Shown: positions 1-5,461 of the stretch, piece by piece
Numbering within the stretch: position 1 is the stretch's first letter
Layout of the letters: each line of letters starts with the position of its first letter
Origin: an uncultured Prevotella sp.
Lineage (GTDB): Bacteria; Bacteroidota; Bacteroidia; Bacteroidales; Bacteroidaceae
Assembly: GCA_900551985.1 (NCBI GenBank)
Contig: URYG01000178.1
Coordinates: 1-6,666, forward strand
Length of the DNA stretch: 6,666 nucleotides
Reading direction: 5' to 3'
Program-made: the position numbers and the translations under genes
Notes under the pieces: generated by a model
What the model saw: the letters and a program-made list of their open reading frames with translations, nothing else
The model's database searches: none
What the model was told of the DNA's origin: nothing

Positions 1-97
1 CTCTCTACCCATTCTTCCGCATCATTCATCATCGATTCTCCAACCATTCCAGATTCCGGTTTCAGCACCGAATTTGAATAAAAAAGCAAAAAAGGAA
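1..97. other. unassigned left edge, possible end or start of a neighbouring gene
   Basis: I cannot decide what this edge belongs to. On the plus strand one frame is open from the window edge to a TAA at 79-81 (26 codons, ending in STEFE) and another to a TGA at 75-77, so it could be the 3' end of a plus-strand gene terminated near the hairpin at 98-133. On the minus strand an ATG at 32-30 (MMNDAEEWVE, running off the edge) has a GGAG five bases upstream (plus-strand CTCC at 38-41), so it could equally be the start of a divergent gene. No TAnnTTTG box supports the divergent reading. All the reading lengths are too short to identify a family. Confidence 0.25.
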
Positions 98-133
98 CAG
101 AGGGTGTGTCAAAAGTCCAAGACACACCCTCTG
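98..133. terminator. perfect 13-bp hairpin, probable terminator or dispersed palindrome
   Basis: The arm CAGAGGGTGTGTC (98-110) is exactly complementary to GACACACCCTCTG (121-133), with a 10-base loop AAAAGTCCAA. The plus strand has no T-tract after the stem. The A-rich run before it (about 81-97) would read as a T-rich tail on the minus strand, so by the usual rule it is a better terminator for leftward transcription; it may still act in both directions. From memory, palindromes of the form GGGTGTGTC...GACACACCC recur in intergenic regions of Bacteroidota, so this may be one copy of a dispersed element; that was not checked. Confidence 0.6.
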
Positions 134-196
134 AATAAAATGAATGCTTTCACTTTTCTTTCATCTGTTTGTAATGCGATTGTAACATCCTTTAAA

Positions 197-204
197 TACC
201 TTTG
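197..204 (+). promoter_or_regulatory. Bacteroidota -7 promoter box upstream of the PafA gene
   Basis: TACCTTTG matches the Bacteroidota primary-sigma -7 consensus TAnnTTTG exactly and is followed by CA. The same ten bases, TACCTTTGCA, recur in front of the glycosyltransferase gene at 1951. A TTTG at 168-171 is the only candidate -33 element, but it lies about five bases further upstream than expected, so the -33 assignment is weak. The transcript would start near 211 and carry a leader of about 60 nt. Confidence 0.6.
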
Positions 205-230
205 CAGCGGTAAAAAGTATTACAGTATTT

Positions 231-266
231 TTTTATAAGAAAAAAGAGTTTTATAAGAAAGAATAG
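231..266 (+). repeat. 18-bp imperfect tandem duplication in the PafA leader
   Basis: TTTTATAAGAAAAAAGAG (231-248) is followed directly by TTTTATAAGAAAGAATAG (249-266); 16 of 18 positions match and the first 12 are identical. The second copy ends seven bases before the ATG at 274. Both copies fall in the predicted untranslated leader, so they contribute to the A-rich, unstructured sequence around the ribosome binding region. Confidence 0.75.
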
Positions 267-273
267 GAAAGAA

Positions 274-1899
274 ATGAATAAGGTATTTAGTTTTATTGCG
301 TTGGCATTTCTGGGATGCGGCTCTGCTGCTGCCCAGCAGGTGAATGCTTCTAACGTTCAGCGCCCCAAACTGGTAGTGGGCATTGTGGTTGACCAGATGC
401 GATGGGATTATCTCTATCGCTATCAGAAGCGCTATGGAGAAGGTGGATTCAAGCGATTGCTCAACGAGGGATTCTCTTGCGAGAACACCCGTATTCCGTA
501 TGTTCCATCGGTTACTGCCATCGGTCATACTTGTCTCTATACCGGTAGTGTTCCATCTATCCACGGAATCGCCGGAAACAATTTTGTGAAGAATGGCAAG
601 AAGGTGTATTGCACGGATGATGAAACCGTGAAGCCGGTGGGTTCCAACAGTAAGGCGGGCTTGATGTCGCCTAGAAATCTCTGGGTTACCACCCTCGGCG
701 ATGAAATGAAGATTGCATCCAACGGCAGAGCCAAGGTGGTGGGTGTGGCCTTGAAAGACCGTGCTTCCATCCTTCCTGCCGGTCATCATCCGAACGGCGC
801 CTTCTGGTTTGATGATGAGAGCGGCAAGTTCATCACCAGTTCTTATTATATGAACCAGTTGCCCAAGTGGGTGGAGGCGTTCAACAACCAGCATCTGCCA
901 GAGCGTTATCTCTCGGAAAAATGGAACACGCTCTATCCTGAGAATACTTACATCGAAAGTACGGAAGATGAGAACGAGTATGAGGATGGAATCCGCAAGG
1001 GTGTGAAGGCTACGTTGCCGCTCAATCTCCCGGCTCTTTATAAGAAATATGGTTATGAAATCATCAGGAAGACTCCTTTCGGAAATTCGCTGACGATAGA
1101 TTTGGCGAAGGCTGCAATAGACGGAGAGCAGTTGGGTGCTGATGATGAAACCGACTTGCTGGCAGTAAGCTGCTCCAGCACCGATTATATCGGTCATCAG
1201 GTGGGAACTCATGCCGTAGAAACTGAGGATACTTATCTTCGACTGGATAAGGCGATAGCCGATTTCCTTTCTTATCTCGATGAGAAGGTGGGCAAGGGCA
1301 ACTATCTGCTTTTCCTGAGTGCCGACCATGGAGCGATGAACAATGCCCGTTTCCTGCAAGACCGCCGCATTCCTGCGGGCAGTTGGGATGGTGATGCTGT
1401 GGCTAAGAAGTTGAATCAGACCCTGGCTCAGGAGTATCCTAACGTGGGTGAACTGGTGAAGACCGTGATGAACTATCAGGTGTTCTTCAACCGTAACATC
1501 ATCAAGGAAAACAAGTTGGATTTCGCCAAGATCAAGCAGAGCGTGGTGGATGTTTTGAAGGAAGACAGCTGCGTGCAGTACGCCTGCGATATGGAGAAGA
1601 CGATGACCGAGAGTATTCCTGAGGATGTGAAGATGCGCATCGTGAATGGTTACAACCGTGAGCGTAGCGGTGATGTTGCTATTGTTTTGAAGCCGAATTT
1701 CTATGCCCACGGCATGAAGGGAACCGACCATGGTGAGTGGAATCCATACGACACCCACATTCCGTTGGTATTTATGGGTTGGGGCATCCAGCATGGTGCA
1801 ACCACCAGGCAGACTTTCATGACGGATATTGTGCCAACCATCGCCGCCCTGCTTCATGTTCAGGCACCGAATGGTTGCGTTGGTCAGCCGATATTCTAA
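274..1899 (+). CDS. pafA: PafA-type alkaline phosphatase (alkaline phosphatase superfamily)
   Basis: This is predicted to be a periplasmic two-zinc phosphomonoesterase that releases phosphate from organic phosphates. The N-terminus is a signal peptide: hydrophobic core at residues 4-14 and a likely cut after SAAA (about residue 20). An FLGC lipobox reading ending at C15 is possible but poor. All the residues known as functional in the Elizabethkingia PafA enzyme can be found: metal ligands D40, D304/H308 (TDYIGH), D351/H352 (SADHG) and H486 (TDHG); nucleophile T81 in VTAIGHT; and transition-state contacts N102 (GIAGNN) and K161/R163 (KDR). Numbering differs from that enzyme by only one or two residues, and 541 aa fits the family. 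The start is chosen for its signal peptide and the AGGAAAG just upstream. It has its own promoter, and a separate promoter follows it. Unlike PhoA enzymes, characterised PafA proteins are not repressed by phosphate; whether that holds here is unknown. The gene symbol rests on the active-site match. Confidence 0.9.
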   Translation: MNKVFSFIALAFLGCGSAAAQQVNASNVQRPKLVVGIVVDQMRWDYLYRYQKRYGEGGFKRLLNEGFSCENTRIPYVPSVTAIGHTCLYTGSVPSIHGIAGNNFVKNGKKVYCTDDETVKPVGSNSKAGLMSPRNLWVTTLGDEMKIASNGRAKVVGVALKDRASILPAGHHPNGAFWFDDESGKFITSSYYMNQLPKWVEAFNNQHLPERYLSEKWNTLYPENTYIESTEDENEYEDGIRKGVKATLPLNLPALYKKYGYEIIRKTPFGNSLTIDLAKAAIDGEQLGADDETDLLAVSCSSTDYIGHQVGTHAVETEDTYLRLDKAIADFLSYLDEKVGKGNYLLFLSADHGAMNNARFLQDRRIPAGSWDGDAVAKKLNQTLAQEYPNVGELVKTVMNYQVFFNRNIIKENKLDFAKIKQSVVDVLKEDSCVQYACDMEKTMTESIPEDVKMRIVNGYNRERSGDVAIVLKPNFYAHGMKGTDHGEWNPYDTHIPLVFMGWGIQHGATTRQTFMTDIVPTIAALLHVQAPNGCVGQPIF

Positions 1900-2050
1900 G
1901 TTTTAACCCTATCTTCATTTTTCTCTAACATCTTTGAAATATGAAACTTATACCTTTGCACTCGGAAAGGGGCGATGAACTGCATCGTGTAACATGCATC
2001 TGCCGCTTCGCCAACAAGATATTAGATGTTTTAAAGATGTAAAAAGAAAA
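1900..2050 (+). promoter_or_regulatory. intergenic promoter and leader of the glycosyltransferase operon
   Basis: TACCTTTG at 1951-1958 is an exact TAnnTTTG -7 box, followed by CA as in the PafA promoter. The nearest TTTG (1933-1936) is about six bases too close to be an ideal -33 element. The transcript should begin near 1965, giving a leader of about 85 nt. The leader contains a small inverted repeat, CGATG (1973-1977) and CATCG (1983-1987), and ends in the A-rich AAAAAGAAAA just before the ATG at 2051. No clear hairpin terminator was seen after the PafA stop, so some read-through from PafA into the operon is possible. Confidence 0.55.
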
Positions 2051-3229
2051 ATGAAGGTAATTTTTGTAATTCAAGGAGAGGGTAGAGGTCATCTCACCCA
2101 GGCTTTGAGCCTCAAGCAGATGCTTCTGCACGAAGGCCATGAAGTTGTGAAGGTTTTAGTGGGCAAGAGCAAGAACAGGGTGATTCCCGAGTTCTTCATG
2201 AATCAGATAGATTCTCCTGTCGAACTGTTCGACAGTCCGAATTTCTTGCCGTCTAAGGACAATCGCAAGTTCAATCTGTTGCGCTCCCTGACTTACAATG
2301 CGCTTCTTACTCCCAGCTATCTTTCCAGTATCCATTTGATACGGAAGAATATCCAGGAGAGCGGAGCCGACATCATCATCAATTTCTACGAGGTGTTGTG
2401 CGGCATTACCTGTTCCCTTTTCCATTTCGGAATCCCGGAGGTTTGCATCGGTCATCAGTACCTCTTCCTCCATCCCTCTTTCCAGATGCCTGGAAAGTAT
2501 TCTTTTTCAGAATCATTGTTGAAGTTCTTTACCCGCATCACCTGCATGGGAGCCACAGCCAAGTTGGCGCTCTCCATCCGTGAATACGAGGATGAGCCGG
2601 TGCACGGCATCAAGGTGGTTCCACCATTGCTCCGCCAGGAAGCCAAGACCATCATCCGTCATCGTGGCAACTACATCATGGGTTACATGCTCAATGCCGG
2701 ATTTGCCGAGGACGTAAAGGCTTGGCACGAGAAGCATCCCCATACCCAGCTCCATTTCTTCTGGGATCAGCCCGATGCACCCGAAGAACTGAAGGTGGAT
2801 GATACGCTCACCTTCCATCGCATCAACGACGAAAAATTCCTCAAGATGATGGCTGGCTGCAAGGCTTTCGCCACTACCGCCGGATTCGAGAGCGTCTGCG
2901 AGGCACTCTATATGGGCAAGCCATGCATGCTGATTCCGGCTCATGTGGAGCAGGAATGCAATGCGATGGATGCGGAAAGAGAGATGGCTGGCGTGGTGAG
3001 CGATGATTTCGATATCGATAAACTGAAGGCATTTGCCCGTGATTACGAGGAGGATGTGGAGTTCAGAATGTGGGAGAACCATGCTGACACCCGAATCATC
3101 GCCGCCATAGAAAACGCTTACGATACTTATTATCATAGAAAGGAGAACCAGGCTTATGAAGAAGAAAATGATTCCATTGTTGCTGCTTCTTCCCTTGTTG
3201 TTCCTGCTCGCCGTGTATGGCAAGGATAG
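2051..3229 (+). CDS. GT-B fold glycosyltransferase (PF13528/MJ1255-like family)
   Basis: This is a predicted cytoplasmic, membrane-associated nucleotide-sugar glycosyltransferase of about 392 aa; donor and acceptor are unknown. The N-terminus MKVIFVIQGEGRGHLTQ carries the glycine-rich first loop (G9-H14) typical of this family, which is distantly related to the MurG/GT28 group. The C-terminal donor-binding region is at residues 277-305: AGFESVCEALYMGKP, then IPAHVEQECNAMDA. An in-frame ATG 57 nt upstream (1994) would add 19 residues (MHLPLRQQDIRCFKDVKRK) unlike any family N-terminus. The ATG at 2051, behind an A-rich stretch, puts the first beta strand at residue 2, so I prefer it. The last 24 codons overlap the start of the next gene, and the tail EEENDSIVAASSLVVPARRVWQG looks like out-of-frame translation of that gene's signal peptide, not conserved sequence. 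It is the first gene of a four-gene row with a promoter at 1951. Confidence 0.82.
   Translation: MKVIFVIQGEGRGHLTQALSLKQMLLHEGHEVVKVLVGKSKNRVIPEFFMNQIDSPVELFDSPNFLPSKDNRKFNLLRSLTYNALLTPSYLSSIHLIRKNIQESGADIIINFYEVLCGITCSLFHFGIPEVCIGHQYLFLHPSFQMPGKYSFSESLLKFFTRITCMGATAKLALSIREYEDEPVHGIKVVPPLLRQEAKTIIRHRGNYIMGYMLNAGFAEDVKAWHEKHPHTQLHFFWDQPDAPEELKVDDTLTFHRINDEKFLKMMAGCKAFATTAGFESVCEALYMGKPCMLIPAHVEQECNAMDAEREMAGVVSDDFDIDKLKAFARDYEEDVEFRMWENHADTRIIAAIENAYDTYYHRKENQAYEEENDSIVAASSLVVPARRVWQG
3138..3145 (+). promoter_or_regulatory. internal ribosome binding site for the downstream phosphatase
   Basis: GAAAGGAG lies inside the glycosyltransferase coding sequence, ten bases before the ATG at 3156. It is a stronger Shine-Dalgarno match than its neighbours have. 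It supports 3156 as the start despite the 74-nt overlap and suggests the two genes are translationally coupled. Confidence 0.55.
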
Positions 3230-4151
3230 CAAGAAGGAGGAGTCGCGAGTGGTAGTGATTGCCATTGACGGTTTGAGATGGCAGGAGGTGTTTGAGGGCG
3301 CCAGGCGCGACAGTCTGATGCCGTTTCTTTGGGAAATGGGAAAGAAGAAGGGCTGCATGATTGGCAACCGCAACCGGAAATCGAAGATGGAGGTGGCCAA
3401 CGGCATCTGGAAATCCTATGCGGGTTACAGCGAGATGCTCTGTGGCGTAACCGATGATGAGCACATTTTTGACAACCGCAAGCAGTATAACCCCAACCGC
3501 TCGGTTCTGGAATTGGCTGAGGCTTGTTCTGAGTATAAGGACAGGGTGAATGCCGTGGCGAGTTGGGATGTGATTCCTTATATCCTGAATTATCGCAGGA
3601 GCGAATTGCCTGTGGATTTCCGGTCTCCTCACAGGGTGAGCAAGCAGGTAAGGAACGACAGCGTTACGCTGAACCGTGCCTTGAAAACCCTCAAGGAGAA
3701 GCATCCCAAGCTCCTCTTCGTAGAGTTTTGCGAGACCGATTATTATGGGCATCATGGCAAATGGAAGGAGTATCTGAATGCAGCCCATCAGAACGACCAG
3801 TTTATCCGCCAGTTGTGGGAATGCTGCCAGCAGGACCCTTTTTATAAGGGTAACACCACCTTTTTTATTACCTGCGATCATGGCAGGGGAGAAAGTCTGG
3901 GCGCTCATGCTAACAGAGGCGAAGTGGATTCCAATGCTTCTTGGACAGAACATGGCAAAAGAATCAAGGGCAGCAACCAAACCTGGCTGGTAGCTTTCGG
4001 AAAAGACATCCAGCATCTGGGAGAAATGGAAGGAGGCAGAACCATCTACACCAAGCAGGTGGCTCCTACCATCGCCAGCATCCTGAAGGTTCCGTTTACG
4101 AATGATAGTCAGCAGCCTGTGGCTTCGCCGATTTACAAGATTCTCAAATAG
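3156..4151 (+). CDS. exported alkaline-phosphatase-superfamily enzyme
   Basis: This is a 331-aa predicted metallohydrolase acting on a phosphate ester or diester outside the cytoplasm; the substrate is unknown. Residues 1-22 (three lysines, then a leucine-rich core ending AVYG) form a signal peptide or an N-terminal membrane anchor. The two-metal site of the superfamily is complete: D38 (AIDGLR), nucleophile S87 (KSYAGYSEMLCG), D195/H199 (TDYYGHHG), D241/H242 (CDHG) and H266 (TEHG). Homologues in Bacteroidota are often labelled phosphoglyceromutase or sulfatase, but the export signal argues against a glycolytic mutase. It is shorter than the PafA protein in this window and uses serine in place of threonine as probable nucleophile, so the two are not recent duplicates. 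The start at 3156 (or ATG 3168) overlaps the preceding glycosyltransferase and has its own AGGAG. The next gene follows after 49 nt with no promoter visible, so the two are probably cotranscribed. Confidence 0.8.
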   Translation: MKKKMIPLLLLLPLLFLLAVYGKDSKKEESRVVVIAIDGLRWQEVFEGARRDSLMPFLWEMGKKKGCMIGNRNRKSKMEVANGIWKSYAGYSEMLCGVTDDEHIFDNRKQYNPNRSVLELAEACSEYKDRVNAVASWDVIPYILNYRRSELPVDFRSPHRVSKQVRNDSVTLNRALKTLKEKHPKLLFVEFCETDYYGHHGKWKEYLNAAHQNDQFIRQLWECCQQDPFYKGNTTFFITCDHGRGESLGAHANRGEVDSNASWTEHGKRIKGSNQTWLVAFGKDIQHLGEMEGGRTIYTKQVAPTIASILKVPFTNDSQQPVASPIYKILK

Positions 4152-4200
4152 CTTTTTATTTAGCAAAAATAGGATAATAACAAAATAAGATTTTCAGATT

Positions 4201-5385
4201 ATGATAGGATTGTTCAATGAATGTTTTCCACCCGTCATGGATGGCGTTTCACTCACGGTAAGCAATTTGGCTCGCTGTTTTTACCAGCAGGGCAGGGACG
4301 TGGCGGTGGTAACCCCGGAAATGCCGGGACTCGATGAGTCTCAGCTTCCTTACTCCGTATTCCAGTATCGCTCGTTCCCGGTTCCCGGTCGCCATCCTTA
4401 CCGTTATGGCTTCCCATCGCTCGATTTCAAGTTCCAGAAGCAGGTTGCAGCTCAGAATTTTGAAATCTTACATGCGCATTGTCCATTCTCTTCGGGCGAT
4501 TTCGCCTTGAAGACGGCTCGCAGGATGGGCGTTCCATTGGTGGCAACCTTTCATTCCAAATATCGTGACGACTTTGAACGGGTAATCCCCAACAAGGCTC
4601 TTGTAGATTATCTCGTGGGCAAGGTGGTGAAGTTTTACGAGAGCGCAGATGAGGTTTGGGTACCTCAGGCTTCCGTGGGCGAAACCCTGCGGGAGTATGG
4701 CTATAAGGGAACCTTCGAGGTGGTGGATAACGGAACTGAATTTGCCGATGCGCCTTATACCGAGGAGATGAAGTGGGCAGCCAAGAATGAGCTTTATGTA
4801 GCCGTAGATGAACCCCTGCTCCTTTTCGTGGGTCAGCATATCTGGGAGAAGAACGTGAAACTCATCATCGAGGCATTGGCTAAGGTGAAGGATTTGCCTT
4901 ATCACGCCCTTTTCGTGGGCGATGGTTACGCCAGAGCTGATATGCAGGCAATGGCGGCAAAGCTCGGTTTGTCGGGAAACAGCGATTACCGCAAGGATAA
5001 GATTACCTTCTTCGGAAGCGTGCAATCCCGCGAACTGATGCAGATGATCTATACGGCTGCCGATCTCTTCCTCTTCCCGTCCATCTACGATAATGCGCCT
5101 CTGGTGGTAAGAGAGGCAGCTTCGCTCCATACGCCTTCCATCGTGGCTAGGGGCAGCAATACGGCAGAAATCATTCAGGATGGAATCAACGGATTCCTCT
5201 CGGACAACGACGTAACAGCCTTTGCCAACCGACTCCGTTACATTCTGGAGCGCCCAACCATCATTTCCTGGGCGGCAAAGGGAGCTGCAGAAACCCTGGT
5301 GCGCCCTTGGAAGGATATTGCAGTAGAAGTTTTGGATAGATATCAGCATTTAATTGACAGACAACAAAATAGATTGGCCATTTAG
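4201..5385 (+). CDS. GT4-family glycosyltransferase, glycolipid-synthase-like
   Basis: This is a predicted cytoplasmic retaining GT-B glycosyltransferase (394 aa) working at the inner membrane. The N-terminal half matches GT4 enzymes that transfer a sugar onto lipids: FNECFPPVMDGVSLTVSNLAR, with the glycine of the first loop at DG; HAHCPF with H91 and H93; and TFHSKY with H118. This layout is shared with diacylglycerol glucosyltransferases and with bacterial ceramide glycosyltransferases. The C-terminal donor half has GQHIWEKN (residues 211-218, basic residue K217) and the acidic pair usually written EX7E, here D297 and E305 in YDNAPLVVREA. The first acidic residue is thus aspartate, not glutamate; this may be clade-typical. 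The lipid acceptor cannot be decided between diacylglycerol, ceramide and another lipid. It is followed by a flippase-like membrane protein, which fits a glycolipid role. The ATG at 4201 gives the expected N-terminus (MIGLFNECFPP); no promoter was seen in the 49-nt gap before it. Confidence 0.85.
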   Translation: MIGLFNECFPPVMDGVSLTVSNLARCFYQQGRDVAVVTPEMPGLDESQLPYSVFQYRSFPVPGRHPYRYGFPSLDFKFQKQVAAQNFEILHAHCPFSSGDFALKTARRMGVPLVATFHSKYRDDFERVIPNKALVDYLVGKVVKFYESADEVWVPQASVGETLREYGYKGTFEVVDNGTEFADAPYTEEMKWAAKNELYVAVDEPLLLFVGQHIWEKNVKLIIEALAKVKDLPYHALFVGDGYARADMQAMAAKLGLSGNSDYRKDKITFFGSVQSRELMQMIYTAADLFLFPSIYDNAPLVVREAASLHTPSIVARGSNTAEIIQDGINGFLSDNDVTAFANRLRYILERPTIISWAAKGAAETLVRPWKDIAVEVLDRYQHLIDRQQNRLAI

Positions 5386-5391
5386 CCGTTA

Positions 5392-5446
5392 TTATACTAT
5401 ATAATAATGTATAGTTAGTTTTTATACTATATAATAATGTATAGTT
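5392..5446. repeat. AT-rich 25-nt direct repeat, two copies, each a small palindrome
   Basis: An identical 25-nt unit occurs at 5392-5416 and 5422-5446, a 30-nt period with a 5-nt spacer. Each unit starts TTATACTATA and ends GTATAGTT, and folds on itself: ACTATATA (5396-5403 in copy one) pairs with TGTATAGT (5408-5415), with one G-T pair and a four-base loop. It fills most of the 76-nt gap between the GT4 gene and the flippase-like gene. With no GC in the stem beyond one pair, it is unlikely to be a strong intrinsic terminator. A double operator for a dimeric regulator or a replication-slippage repeat are both possible. Confidence 0.8.
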
Positions 5447-5454
5447 TAATTTTG
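5447..5454 (+). promoter_or_regulatory. possible start-proximal -7 box before the flippase-like gene
   Basis: TAATTTTG is an exact TAnnTTTG match that begins directly after the second repeat unit and ends seven bases before the ATG at 5462. If used, transcription would begin only a few bases before, or at, the start codon, giving a near-leaderless mRNA. No TTTG is present at the -33 position, and in an AT-rich stretch a chance match is easy, so support is modest. Confidence 0.3.
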
Positions 5455-5461
5455 GGATAAT

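Noticed and set aside
220..1857. 545-codon open frame on the minus strand opposite the PafA gene
   Set aside because: It is antisense to a gene with a full active-site match, and its translation is a low-complexity mix rich in His, Ile and Leu with no recognisable domain or signal; it mirrors the codon bias of the real gene.
1994..2050. 19-residue N-terminal extension of the first glycosyltransferase from the ATG at 1994
   Set aside because: Family members begin at the first beta strand (MKVIFVIQG), the extension is basic and irregular, and an A-rich ribosome-binding stretch lies before the ATG at 2051.
2513..3406. 297-codon minus-strand frame across the glycosyltransferase/phosphatase junction
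   Set aside because: It spans two well-supported plus-strand genes, has no family features and no promoter or ribosome binding site.
3096..4166. 356-codon minus-strand frame opposite the second phosphatase
   Set aside because: Antisense shadow: the plus-strand gene has all seven metal and nucleophile residues in order, while this frame shows no domain.
4468..5349. 293-codon minus-strand frame opposite the GT4 gene
   Set aside because: Antisense shadow of a clear GT4 gene; the composition is typical of reverse-complement translation.
5392..5446. reading the two-copy repeat as a CRISPR fragment
   Set aside because: Only two AT-rich units with a 5-nt spacer and no cas genes; spacers of a CRISPR array are about 30 nt or more.
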